DNA from: Saccharum officinarum
Lineage: Eukaryota > Streptophyta > Magnoliopsida > Poales > Poaceae
Length of the DNA: 64,000 nucleotides
Direction: 5' to 3'
Assembly: GCA_020631735.1 (NCBI GenBank)
Contig: CM036159.1
Span: 15,105,511 to 15,169,510, forward strand
Position numbers and translations under genes: made by a program. A model generated the notes under the pieces. That model did not search any database, was not told the DNA's origin, and saw only the letters and a program-made list of their open reading frames with translations. Position 1 is the stretch's first letter. Every line of letters starts with the position of its first letter. Shown one piece after another: positions 11,602-27,845 of the stretch.

Positions 11602-11938
11602 AGGAATTGCAACCTTTCTTCATGGAGATCATTATTTGTATGTGTTGGGCTATTTGGACTGCCAGGAATGACGTTATTTTTAGATGTCAGCAACACTCAA
11701 TTGGAGCAGTCAAGTTCGTCTTCAGAAAAGAAATGGCTCTGGTTAAGCTAAGATCCAAAAGCAAATATCAACCAAGTCTTGATCAATGGCTAGACAATTA
11801 TGTGTAATTCTTATGATTTTCTTTGTTTCCTTCTTTGTTTCATAAGCCCAGTGCTCTGTACTTTGTACATAATGTAAATACAACAAAATGAAATAAAAGC
11901 ACAGTAGGGGGCTACCCCTCCTGTTTCCCTAAAAAAAA
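11602..11938 (+). mobile_element. 5'-truncated L1-type LINE, 3' end
   Basis: A short frame (11607-11807) has the C-terminal motif of plant L1 LINEs, FFMEIIICMCWAIWTARNDVIF followed by FRKEMAL and WLDNYV. It is followed by a 3' UTR with a GGGGCTACCCCT stem and an A-run. The insertion is flanked by a 16-bp direct repeat, AACCACAACCTGACAA (11586-11601 and 11937-11952), the target-site duplication of target-primed reverse transcription. Confidence 0.9.
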
Positions 11939-12410
11939 CCACAACCTGACAACATCATACAAAGGGAATGTTCCAAAGGCCACCTTACTGCACCGCCGAG
12001 CTGTGACCCATCGTTGTATCACAGTCACCGCCCCAAACCCTCTTCTAGAGTCGTCAGTGAGTGGAAGAACTCTAAACCTTCTTCTCTAGTGGTGACGCAT
12101 GGGAGTGCTGGGTCACGTTGTTGTGCGAACGTGTGACCTAGCGTGTGATATAGTTTGTAATAAAATAAGCCCTCTTAGGTGGTTCGGGGGACGAGGTGGG
12201 CCAACATTGTCTTGCTCACCGGTCACCAATGACCATGGGGGTGGGTGCGCTGAAATGCTACTTGGACCGAACCGCGTCGGGGCTTCTCGGCAATGCCTTC
12301 ATGGGGCCTGCACTGGTCAGCATGTACACCTAGTGCAGGTGCTTCGAGGAGCAAGTGCTGATGTTGGACGGAGTACGTCTAGGGCATGAAAGTAAATTTT
12401 GTCCTCAAGG

Positions 12411-12547
12411 GCACATGCTCTTGTGATGTGGACCATTTGATGTGTATCATGATACATGCATAGCAATAGAAAGATAACAGTATATTGTCTCTCCTGTTTG
12501 CATGTATCATGATGTAAATCCAACGGTCCACGACACAAGAGCACGTG
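12411..12547. mobile_element. MITE-like palindrome
   Basis: About 48-bp imperfect inverted repeats (left GCACATGCTCTTGTG..., right ...CACAAGAGCACGTG) enclose about 40 bp. The arms include CATGATACATGCA and its complement. It lies within the PPR relic. Confidence 0.6.
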
Positions 12548-13812
12548 GCTTTGAGAAAAAAAAAGGCTGCGTTCCGTGTGGGGCACCACGGTGATCGCGT
12601 TCGCAGTGCACGGGATGGGCGCAAGTCATCGCGTGCCTAGAGAAGTAGAGATGATGACACGGTAGGACGGGGTGCAGCCGGACGGCGTGGTGGTGCTCGG
12701 GCGGCGCTGTCCGCGTGCGTGCACGTTGGAGAAGTGAGGAGGGGCTGCGCCTTGCGGCTCCGTTATGCCATCATGCCGGGCCACGAGCACTACAACTGCA
12801 CGATCGACATGCTCTGCCGGGTTGGGCGGCTGCCGGCTGGAGGATGCAGTTGAGCTCATCGTGACTATGCCAATGACCCCCGCTTGTAATGACGGACGGA
12901 GTTACGGCAACGTCGAGTTGGCAGAGGTGGCAGTGCGCCAACTCTTAGAAGCAAGGCGACACTGCCGACGAGGGCGTGCAGGCGTGTAGCCACGCGTGTA
13001 CGTGCAGCTGTCCAAGTCCAACATCTACCTTGATGCCAACTGCCCAACTGAAGGACGACGCGTAGGGTGCCGGGGAATCAAGACGGTCCCTGCCGCGCGC
13101 ATTAGCGCCGTAGAGCCCGTAGAGGTGGACGGCGAGGTGAGCTCGTTCGTCGACGACGACCAAGCATACCCCCGGCGCTTCCAGATACTGAAGGTGCTCC
13201 GGCCGCCAGCTTACTAGATGGCGTAGAAACCAACGGAAGAATTTATTTGCATGCTCGCAAGAATGTAACGAAGAAATTCCTGCCTGCTGCTACTATACAT
13301 ATGTGCCGTTTTTATTTGAGAAATTTGGGCATTTCAAAAAGGCGTTAAGCATGCTGTTCAGGGTGAAAGGAAGAGATCATCTGACCAAAGCAGCACGGTT
13401 GCACGCTGAAAAGAAAGTTCTATGGCCTAGGGGGAGCACTAGATTCTCAAATTTATCACCTAGGCCGACGCAACAGTTCCGCCGTTCAATGGGGCTTATA
13501 TACAGACAACACGCTACATGAGGCGAACAGCAGATATCAACTCAACAATAACAGTGTTTACATGTGACAAAATTTTGCGCAGTGACAAACTGGCGCAGGG
13601 AGTCCCCTACATTACTCGAGAACAAAAGAACAATACACTATTGCCACAATCCCCGATTCTAAAGATTAGGTGCAGCTGCCACTTCGTGCTGCAAAATCTT
13701 GGAGCCCTTTCAACCGGTAACATGCTTGAGGACGGATGCTTGGCATTACTTGAGCAAAAACAAAAACAATGGTCTGCTTGTCACGAGCGCCAAAGGTTGA
13801 TGTCAGCAAGAA

Positions 13813-16800
13813 TCATGTGCCATATATATGTCTGTGAACCGGTGCGCTGAAACCTTCAACGACATCCATCCATCGCTTCTCTACTATTAAAATTGAACTG
13901 TCCAGTAGGTGCCCAACAAAGAGCACTGGTTCTTTAAACGCAAAGAAGTTGAAGTTACTCCTTTTCTCTTGTTTAGACTCTTCATCATGGGCCTTGCGCT
14001 TCTGCCTTGTTTTTGTACTCTTTTTTACGTCCGACTTCTCTGCTGGTCCAACTGGTCCATTTGGCAAGTCAACATCCTCAACGACTGGCAATCCAAAATC
14101 AATGTAGCACATAGCCCTGAAAAGTAATGGGTTTAACATTTAGGGAACATAGTGTACAACAGATATCATGATTTCTTTAAACACACAAATCAGATACAGA
14201 TACAGATGATCTTCCAGAGACAAGTTACTTTATAGGGGATTGTGTTGCTGTTGGGCTGGCCTTTTGGCATTATGGGTTGGAAGTGTAGTGGCTGTGCTTT
14301 GCATGTAAACCCCTGGGTGCTTTGGTGCATTAGTGTTTTATCTCTGTACTGCTGGTATGCCCACACTGGAAGTGTGTAACATCATTGCTAAGTAATGAAA
14401 TTCAGGGTGGTCCCTCTGTGCAAAAAAAAAAAAAGATGATCTTCCACAGTAGGAAGCCCGGGCTAGGGATAGGGAGCTCAGAAGGGCCAGCACCATGATA
14501 TTTAACTTAGCAGAAACAAATATTTCAGAGGTTTACCTGGTACTGTATACAACAACTGATGATGAGCTTTGCAGAGGAAATGATAGGCCAATGACCTCTC
14601 CAGGAAATTCCTGGAAACTTCTGGGCAACTGGTGCGTATATCGCTTGGACCATTCACCTAGTTGTTTTGCTTCCACATCAAATACATAAACCTCGTTTTT
14701 AGATGTAGTTACTACAAGTGTGTTGTTCTTGGGGCAAAAACCACCAGATGTAACAGAACCACCGTTCATTCGGGATACGAACCAGTGTTGCCTGCAAATA
14801 TAGGGGGAAAATTTGTGATGACAGACTATCAGACATATAGCATTTACATCTACTGCAGTAACAAAAAAAAAAGGGTGTTTGCAACACAAGTGGGAAAGTA
14901 CCAAATTGGCGCATACCTTTGCACCTCAAGGTTAAATACATAAATATCCCCATAGCAGTTAACAGCAGCCAGCCATTGCCCATCTGCACTTAGGAACATC
15001 TTTGTTACAGGTGATTCTCTTGAGATTTTTGCTCCATCTGCCTTTCTTGTAGGGTGAAATACATTTGAAATTTCTCTTGTTGCAATGTCAATGATCTGAA
15101 TGATGCAGAAGAAATAAGGAGTATGAAGTGTTAACAATAATAAGATGCAAAAGGAAGACAACTTAAAAAAAAAGAAATCATCTTGGCATGGTTACTTGCC
15201 TCCTCATGATCTTATAATATGACTAAACCACAATGCAAACCAATATCCAGCCAAACACCTGGTAACTTACTACATAACTCAATGTTCAAAATACAAGTAC
15301 TTTTAATCATGTAACAAACAGACATTGACCTACTAGTAGGTAGGATCACAAGGATAGTTTCATGTCTCAGTAGCTACATGTGCTGAACTGCTGATTTCAA
15401 ATGTAAAGCAGTAAAGGCATGTAACATTTTTAAATTGAAATTGAATATATGGACACCCTGGCATGTACCGCTTCCTCTAGCACATACACTACACATGTTC
15501 ACATACAAGATCATAAGATAGAAAAGCAAAAAAACATGGCAGGTGACTTACGTATATTTTTCCATTACGCCCAGCAAGTATCAAATTGGACGAGTCAACA
15601 GTAAACAGCATACTCTGTGAACAGGGCAATCCTTTTGGTAGCTCTAATTTGTCAAGGGTATACTTCTTTCCACCCTTATGCCTTAGTGCAAAGAGGCAGG
15701 GTCTCACACCATCTGAATAGGCCAAAAGTGTTCCATTGGCAGAGGCAGCACTAGAAATGATTTTTCTGGACCCCTTGCTTTTCAAACGAGCAAGTTGTCG
15801 GACTGTAGCATCTCCTGTAGATGATGATGTACTTGGAGTCGTCAACTTGTTCTGAACTGTCACAAGTAAAACATCCAACCAGTTTGGAGACTGGACAAGC
15901 ATTACAGAATCTCCATTGACTGTGCTATCCCTAGCCAACTTTATCAAAGGGCGTTGAGGTGCAGGGCAGAAATTATGAGGTGCAAACTGAGTAAACTCTC
16001 TTGCCGAATATGCAAACAGCTTGGTGTCATCACCACCAGATATAAGCATCGGAACACCAAGATGAGCCCATTTGTGATAACTGAATTCATGTTTTTCACG
16101 CCGCCGAATCTTCACCGCCTTTTCCTCAGGTAATGTATCTACAGGACAAAAGAACAGCTAAATCTGCGTAAGCACCAGTACAGGAAGATCAAATAAATGC
16201 AAGCAACTAAAATATTGGCATACCTTCTCTACAGATAGGTACAGCCATGGTCAATGCCCTTACATCATGAGTGTGAGCTCTCACATATCCCACATAGACC
16301 CATTTGTGAACTTGCTCTTTGACCATATTTTTAGTAGCATCAAATTCATCCTTTGACATTTTGTACAAAATTACCTAGATCATCAGCCAGAAAGTACCCT
16401 AGTTAAACGTGTAGTCATTGACAAATCAATAAACTAAGGAATGGAATTTCAAATCAAATTAACTTAAAAACAAAGCAGTGCATAGAAAGGTACAGGTTGC
16501 ACAAGATTAGTTAATCAACCTAATAGCTATTTTAGTAATGCTACAAACCTGCCCATCAGACCCTGCAGAAAATACCCTGCTCTCACTGGGCACAGTTGTT
16601 AGTGCATTCACGTCGCCTTTATGATAAGAGTGAGCTTGTAGAAGTGTTCCATGGCGGCTATCCCAAAACTGTACGCTCCCGGTACTATCTCCACTAACAA
16701 TAGTTCCACATCTAGACAGCAGCAACAATAGTGAGCTCTATAAAATAAAGGGGGGCAAAAGGAAGTTCAGAGAAGACAGAAATAGTTACTCTATCTCACC

Positions 16801-18827
16801 TCAGAAACAATAGTGTCCAGATGCAAAGGTCCGGTGAGCTACCAGCCCCTCCCAATCCAGCAGTAATACGATACATTTCATGGAAAGATGTTGAATCCCA
16901 GCATCTGATTAAACTGCCAATAGCGGGAAAAGAAAATACCAAAAATTGAAATCATGAGAATGCCAGCCCACACTAGAAATTACTCCCTCTGTCCACGTAT
17001 AGTAGGCGTAACCATTTTTGTGTGTGTGTCCACGTATACAGGGTGCTCGGCTCTTCGCTGCGCGTGCGCTGCTCAGCTCTGTGTGAAGCATTTATCGCTG
17101 GCGGCCGAACTCCTCGAACTGCTCGTGTTCTGTTAGACTATACGTTACTCTCTCATGGCGGGAGCTGAGTATGGGCCTGTATGCATCTCTTCCTTGCATA
17201 AGCACTGCCAAAATATTTTCCATGCCGCCAAGAGGAAAAAATAGTTTGGCCAGAGAGAATTTTACCAAGAAAAAGTAGCGTGTCAGTTAGTGGGGAGTTG
17301 ATAGCTGCATGGCACGCGCGGCAGTTAGGCGGGAGAAGATTTGCATGCGCATGCCTGGAAGGCAGAAGGGAATTTGCATGCGCGCTCTCCCACGGCGCGT
17401 GACGGAGAAGCGTGAAACACGTTATTCGGAGGCGGAAACCGAACAGACTCTCCTAGAAACGTGCAGTAATTAACCTGCTGCTTGGTCTTAGCGTTTTTTG
17501 AGTTGCGCCTACTATACATGAACGGAGGGAGTATGATAAATAATTACAGAAACAAGACAAATGTGAAACAGACTATTTGTATACGTAGGAAATAATATGC
17601 AGTAAATAACAGAAGCCTGCTTAGACCAGTAAGGAAATATAAACATACCCATCACTGCTGCCAGAAAATACAAATTTGGCGTTACTACTCCACGTCACGC
17701 TCAGAGTCCGCCCTGTAAGGATGCACAAACATAACTGCCAGAGTTGAATTTATTGCCAAAATAACGGAAAACAGAATTTATACAGGACCTACCGCTCACT
17801 CTTGGAAGAGACCTATAGTAAGTCAATGCACCTGATTCAGGCACGTTATACAATCGTACAGAACCATCATCACACGCAAGAGCCAGCCGCTGGAAATCAT
17901 TCACATGATATGAAGATCTTGTGTTGGTAGAACCATCTTCATCCTCAGAGTTGTCACCATCATCAATGTTACTTAAGTCAGAATCACTGGAGTCATTTTG
18001 GTTTGGATGGCCATCGACAGCAAATTCTGAGCTATTATTTTCAGTATTTTTAGCATCATCTGAAGGCTCGATGGCCATTTGCCAGATTGGAACTCCAACA
18101 GCAGCTAGAACAGTCTACAAAACAGAACAACAAACTAACTATAATTATATCCATGAACCTAAAACGAATATTACATTGCAACGAGAAAAGATATAAGGAG
18201 ACTCATGAAGATCACATGGTGAAACTTAATATGAAATCTGAGTGGCATCCCTAGTGATTCAATACACCCGATAGGTTAAGGCCTATTATTTCACTACCCA
18301 AACATACCTACAACCTGCTCACACACCAATTCCCTATCCCACTATCCCAGCATCCAACAGTTCAGAGTTGCCAATTCCACGAGAAAATCGAATGTAAGCA
18401 TGCGAAGAGAGACACCTTTTGTTGAAGGTGGAAGAGATCCCATTCGGACACCGATCCATCAACGCTGGACGAGAGCAGCCGGCCGTTCGCTCCACCTCCT
18501 CTCCGCCCCCATACCAGTGATGTGACCCTCGACTCGGCGTTCCCCTGTATAGTCTGCACCCAAGCAAACCCCCAGTCAGGTCAGAGACAATCCTCAGACT
18601 GCTCGCAGGACACGGCAGGGCTAAGGGGAGGGGAGGTGTGGGGGGAAGCGTACGAGCTGGTTGTGCCAGCCGACGGAGCCCGGGGAGACGAGCCAGAGCT
18701 CGAGTGAGCCGTCTTCACGCGCGGCGGCGACCTGGGAGGCGCAAGGAGAGGCGGCGAGCGCGACTATGGGGGAGGGGGACCACTCGACCGCGCCGCCAGT
18801 GCAGCGGTGGACGCGGAGCTTGTCCAT
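13813..18827 (-). CDS. UTP4: U3 snoRNP WD40 protein UTP4/Cirhin (POPCORN)
   Basis: A nucleolar WD40 protein of the t-UTP part of the small-subunit processome, needed for 18S rRNA maturation; the plant orthologue is POPCORN. Eleven exons, given from 5' to 3': 18827-18654, 18553-18416, 18114-17793, 17712-17649, 16913-16800, 16711-16549, 16374-16224, 16138-15552, 15095-14917, 14791-14537, 14116-13813. All joints are GT-AG and in phase, giving 816 aa, close to the Arabidopsis protein. Recognised segments are [21 protein letters not shown] at the N-terminus, a LIRCWDST repeat, [28 protein letters not shown] and [10 protein letters not shown]. An acidic Asp/Ser/Glu linker follows the second repeat (exon 3), and a Lys-rich stretch lies near the C-terminus. 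Introns 4 and 10 carry a MITE and a LINE fragment. The start ATG gives the family's short N-terminus. Confidence 0.95.
14217..14433 (+). mobile_element. short 3' fragment of a non-LTR retroelement
   Basis: A 217-bp non-coding insertion ending GCAAAAAAAAAAAA is flanked by the 13-bp repeat AGATGATCTTCCA (14204-14216 and 14434-14446). It lies in UTP4 intron 10, antisense to the gene. The 3' end (AATGAAATTCAGGGTGG..., A-run) is like plant L1 LINE tails. No frame remains. Confidence 0.8.
16983..17531. mobile_element. Stowaway-type MITE in UTP4 intron 4
   Basis: Terminal inverted repeats of about 28 bp (left CTCCCTCTGTCCACGTATAG, right the complement of CTCCCTCCGTTCATGTATAG) are flanked by TA on both sides (16981-16982 and 17532-17533). 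Both are hallmarks of Stowaway (Tc1/mariner-derived) elements. At 549 bp it is long for the group. It carries no transposase frame. Confidence 0.9.
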
Positions 18828-19000
18828 GGGCCAGCGCCCCGATGCGGCGGCGCTGGCGATCCTGGTATTCTAGAAGGTACGGGAAGGGCGACCTTGAGGT
18901 CGAGGACTTCGCGATGGTGCGGGAGTGGGGGAGCAGGCCGCAGGCGGCGCAGGGGGAGAGAGTGGGAGGCGCTCGAGAGAGGCGGCTCACCGCTCGTTAG
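18828..19000 (-). promoter_or_regulatory. UTP4 5' leader and promoter-proximal region
   Basis: The GC-rich segment upstream of the UTP4 ATG contains CCCTAACGAGC on the minus strand near 19000, a telobox-like AACCCTAA-type box common ahead of plant ribosome-biogenesis genes. No TATA box was seen. Exact start unknown. Confidence 0.35.
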
Positions 19001-19251
19001 GGTTTCGAGGGAGAGGAAGGTCAAGTAGGGCTGGTTGGTTTGGTCGACGACAGGGTGCGTGCGGGCTACGTGACCTGAGAAAGCGGCGGGCCTGTTCGAA
19101 GCAACGATTTGGCCCAATGGGCTTGAATGGTTTCAAATGCTTCGTCTAAATCTAAAAGGGGTAAATCGATGTAAAAATTTGAAGAGAAAAACGTAGAGCT
19201 TGCTCCCCAGTGCTAATCGATGTATATGAAAATTGCAATTTGAGACCTTTG

Positions 19252-19443
19252 TGTACTCCCAAAAAAACATGTCTTGCTTTTCAAAGAAAATTTCCTTAAG
19301 TTTGATAGAACATATTAAAAAATTACTAATATTCATGATGCATAATAAGTATTATTTATTATTAGATTAGTCGTCAAATATGTTTTCATAATAAACATAT
19401 TTGGAGATATGTTGCGAGACATGCTTTTTTTTACGATGGAAGT
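19252..19443. mobile_element. degenerate Stowaway-like MITE
   Basis: The internal sequence (TTTGATAGAACATATTA..., ATTAGATTAGTCGTCAAATAT, TTTTCATAATA) and the ends (GTACTCCCAAAA and GATGGAAGTAC) match the common grass Stowaway layout. The ends are much diverged. Confidence 0.5.
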
Positions 19444-21500
19444 ACTTTGCAAGTGAAACCACCAGAGCATCTTCAACTTGTTAGTGGATCAACTCCGGTT
19501 ATAATCCTAAATCAGCGCCCCTACTCCGCTACTTTTGGGGTGTCATGTTTTCTGAACTCAACTCAAGCAATAGCCCCCAAAATCAGGGCCCTTACTTTTC
19601 TTACGATATGTGGGACCCATATGCCATTGACATGATGCGTGATGGGGTGGTGTTCGGGGTGCGTCAGATCCAGATGTGGTCGAGATGGGCGTGGCGGCTC
19701 TAAATTCGTTTGGGGAGGATAGAGGCGACCGGAGAGGGTGGAGCTCAGGTGAAGGCTGCCGGAGGAGGGTGTGGCAGCAATGGATGTGACCGTGAAAGGG
19801 AAGAGTTGGGGGCAGAGCATGGACGGAGGATGCCGGTGAGGGCATGGCAATGGTAGAGGTGGTGAGGAAGATGGTTTGGGTCAGGGAGATTTTAGCTAGT
19901 GGGGACGACGATGGGGGCAGCACATTGCATATATGGGGTGAAATGGGCTAAGCAATAGGCTTTAGTTGTTGCAGAAATTTTAGATTAGCCCAATTCACCC
20001 TCTCCCTCCTCTTGGGCATATTGATCCTTTTAATTACAACAGTATGGGTGGCGATACCCAAGGAAGAGGAGGTGCCCAAGTCGGAGGATGACCTAGGGCA
20101 CCCTTGGGTGCGTGCTCCACATTGGGTTAATGTTCCATGGGTGGTTAGAAGTCCCAAGGCCCGATAAAAAGGTGACATGACACGCGACATAAACAACAAC
20201 AACAACAACAACAACATGTCAATTATTTTGGGACCTCTTGCCAACTTGATTCAAAGGTGGGACTAGATCCATTAAAAAAACCCATTTGGTATTTCAATCA
20301 AGTACTCATGGCCCTCAATTGAACTCTGGATCAAAGAATTATGGCCTTTGCAATACAATAATGTCAAGTTGGCCGCGAACCAAACATTGGGTTTCTTCAA
20401 AATGGGCCTTGCATACAATGGATCCACACCCCATACTGTAGATGGCATGGAAGATGTCTTTCCAAAGTTTACAACATCCTTCTCTACAGACAAATGTACG
20501 TTTCACGTTAGGTAGCGACATGTTTTCAGTTATTTCACAAACGTAAAAACATGCTCACCTTTGTTTAATTTGAAAGGTCATATTCTAGTGTACCGTTCCG
20601 CCATATATATAACCCATAAGAGAGCTTTTGCAAGCTTTTACAAAAATCCCACAAGAACCCTATAGTTTTTAGTGTTATTCATGTGTCTTATTCATCTTTT
20701 AAATAACCCCTAGAATGTTTTGAGTTGATAAAATCCAATCAAGCCCGCCTTTTTAGAGAACTAACCCCATCCATATTCATGAACAATGTTCTGCATGCTT
20801 TGATACTTTTCATTACTGACCCTTTTTGTTCATGATTTATTCGTCCTTAGATCTTTTATATAGCACACTTTTAAATTTTAATCATGTGTATATATAACAG
20901 TTACTCCGTAAATGCCTAAGGGTATAAATGGATATTTTGATCTCTTCCGTCTACTACTAAAAAACAAAACAAAACCTATTTTGTCATTATTTCCAAGGAC
21001 TTCAGCTCTTCTGAGTTCCGACGAGGCTTCAAATAGTCCAAACTCAGTTGCCCCTCTCCTGGTGACCCTCTCCTGAGCCGTCCACCGTCGCTACCGCCAC
21101 TCGGGTGGCCGCGACCGCGAGCCGTGAGAGCGGTGACAGTGCGTCAGTGCAGCGTGCAAGCGTCCAATGCCCGGCACAAAGAACTGGAATATGCCAATCG
21201 CCACCGGGGTCGTTCGTTCCGTGGCTGGCTGGTGGCTGCGGTGGGCCCGCAGAGTCCCATGAGAGGCACGGGAGCTTCCAAAAGAAGCCAACAGCGGGCG
21301 AGAACGAGGACGGCAGGCGGGGAGGCGACGTGTGGACGTCAGGCCTCGCGCCGGATAGCGTGCCGACTGGCGAGCTAGCGAGAGAACCCCCTCCGCCTGC
21401 GTCCACAGACTTCACGCGCACTCCGCACTCACTGACAGCCCCGCCGCGAACCCGTGCTGAGAGAGCTTTTTACGCGTCGCTGCCTCGCCTTCCCTTCTTC
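19444..21500. other. divergent intergenic region between UTP4 and AGPL
   Basis: The region separates head-to-head genes. A fragment at about 19973-20036 resembles the last 60 bp of the Sirevirus LTR (CCCAATTCACCCTCTCCCTCC...TTGATCC). A (CAA)n run lies at about 20190-20214. Reverse-strand frames at 19558-19923 and 20272-20521 have no recognised domain. 21000-21500 is GC-rich promoter DNA for AGPL. Confidence 0.45.
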
Positions 21501-21693
21501 CGCTCCACCTCCACCGCCTCCATGCCGCTGCCGAGCGCTGCCGGAAAGTTTTAAAAGTTAAAACTCGCGGGGAGCTTGGAGACGCCACGACGACCGCCGC
21601 TTCTCTCGGCCATTGTCGACGGAGAGAGCGCGCGAGCGACCTAGGTCAGTCGGTTTCGGTCTTTATTTCGGCGTCAGCTAGCTATCCGCGACG

Positions 21694-26268
<4,575 letters not shown>

Positions 26269-26429
26269 ACTGAAAAGGTCTCACAAGGCTGGTATTTGCA
26301 GCAGAAACAATCATAGGAGTTCTTTGTAGTTTTACAATAAGATGCTGTATAGCAGTCAAGAGGTTCTGCTTGTCTATACAAGGGAACTTTTGTCTACAAA
26401 TCTTGCCTCACCATGCTGTATGACTCGAA

Positions 26430-26692
26430 CAACGTTGCAGATCTTTTTACGAGAACACGTCTGTTGACGTGTTTTTTCATTATTAAGAGGAAACAAAGAT
26501 GCAAGGTTCAGGCACAAATCACCAGCTCTAGTGCAGTGACGCGAGGAGCGTTTGCATTAGGCCTGCGACCGCTGAACTGCCCTCGCCGGAGGACCAGCTC
26601 CCTAGCTACTGGATTCACAGAGTCATCCAACAAGGAAAAATTGCTGATGGATTGGTCATATGAACTGAAAAGGTCTCACAACGTTGCAGATC
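26430..26692 (-). mobile_element. short retro-insertion in the AGPL 3' flank with copied filler
   Basis: A 14-bp repeat CAACGTTGCAGATC (26430-26443 and 26679-26692) flanks about 235 bp that begin with five T (26444-26448) and a GAACACGTCTGTTGACGTGTT stem, like the 3' end of a minus-strand LINE. The right end of the insert (26641-26681) is a 41-bp exact copy of 26246-26286, the end of AGPL exon 15 with its stop codon. The second copy is not part of a gene. Confidence 0.7.
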
Positions 26693-27845
26693 ATGAACAT
26701 TTGTCCGTTTCATTTTTTTTCTTTCTTGGACATTTACACAAACCTTTTCAATTTTTCTTTCTTAATTAACTCCAAAAGGTTTTATTCTAATCAGTATGCA
26801 ACCAAGTTTCAAGTTTCTTGTGTCAAATTCAATGTGCTTGATCATGTATTCACATTATAGGTTGCATGTTTGAAACTGCATTACCGATGATTTTGAAAGT
26901 AGAGGTGCCTGCCTCGTCCTGATACTTTGCTTCAAACATGCGGCATGCATATAATACTTAAGTCAATATAAAAGTGATGTAATACTTCTTGTGATTAATG
27001 CAAATAATAAGCAATAAATGGCACATTATTCATACTAAAGCTCAACAAGAAAATGATGTTTAACGATTTACCAATTGCCTGTTTAAATTTTAGATATGGT
27101 ATCAGCTTGTTGAACCATAATTCCACTACAACATGCCAAAATATCACGGGATTTTTCTATTATAAATTTTGCATTGAAGTTGATGCAAATTACTATTGAA
27201 GTAGTTTATACAACAATAAACAAATATTTCCCAAGAATGCCATAGTATTCTGGAAAACATTTTGAGTTGCTGCCCAGTCACCAGGTCAGGTTGAAACAGG
27301 GTAAGGAGTAAGAGCTGCATTACTGTCAGCAATACAATATGAATCGAGCAGGGAGATAAATGTGTCAACACAATGCATGGATTTTTTTCGCAATGGTGTT
27401 GCCTTTGTTAGTTTCTCTGCATTATAAGTCATCCTAAACTCGGGAATTTCTGACAGAAACCTATGTCTCAATTTGTATACATGTTTGAGCATTTGTCATG
27501 AAACTGCCTTGATATCTTCTTCGGTGGGCGGGCGTATGTCCAGTTTCTTCTCCTGTTTTGGCATCCTGACCAATAAATTAAGGTTCAGTGATTGGGTATT
27601 TCATTACATACGAAGAAAATTTTGGAGAGACCTCTTGAGTAAAAAATAAAAGCTCCCTAGGCAGCTATATGCGCTGATAAAGCAGATGAAGAAAATTTCA
27701 GCTAAACCGTGTCATGAGAGTTTGTCCCTCCCAGTCTGAACTTATCTCAAGAGAACTTGAAGTTCAGGTTTGCTGATTTGCACAGCCGACCATACTACAT
27801 CACACAGCTTCCAGACAATGATTTCACATACAGTAAAGAGCATGC
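26693..27845. other. 3' flanks of the convergent AGPL and TIFY-GATA genes
   Basis: No coding region supported. AT-rich DNA with short frames only. It presumably holds the 3' UTRs of both genes, whose stop codons are 1.58 kb apart. Confidence 0.4.

Larger units (their letters stand above)
11137..13217 (+). pseudogene. pentatricopeptide-repeat (PPR) gene relic, interrupted
   Basis: Pieces of a plant PPR protein of the E class appear in order on the plus strand. The piece at 11200-11300 contains ARRVFNELSQRQVIQYDLVIGSYVS. The piece at 12300-12350 resembles GPALVSMYTKC..FEE. The pieces at 12780-13210 contain HYNCTIDMLCRVGRL, a VELIVTMPMTPACN-like run, YGNVELAEVAVRQLLEA, SNIYLDAN and a VPA...VEVDGEVSSFVDDDQAYPRR end. 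Family members bind organellar RNA. Stops and frame changes separate the pieces. A LINE (11602-11938) and a MITE-like palindrome (12411-12547) lie inside. The gene is dead. Confidence 0.7.

Noticed and set aside
20190..20214. (CAA)n run as the tail of another RTE LINE
   Set aside because: No RTE coding sequence or target duplication found next to it; it may be only a microsatellite.
20272..20521. Minus-strand frames with several cysteines
   Set aside because: No recognised domain, two frames overlap, and no matching motifs in neighbours.
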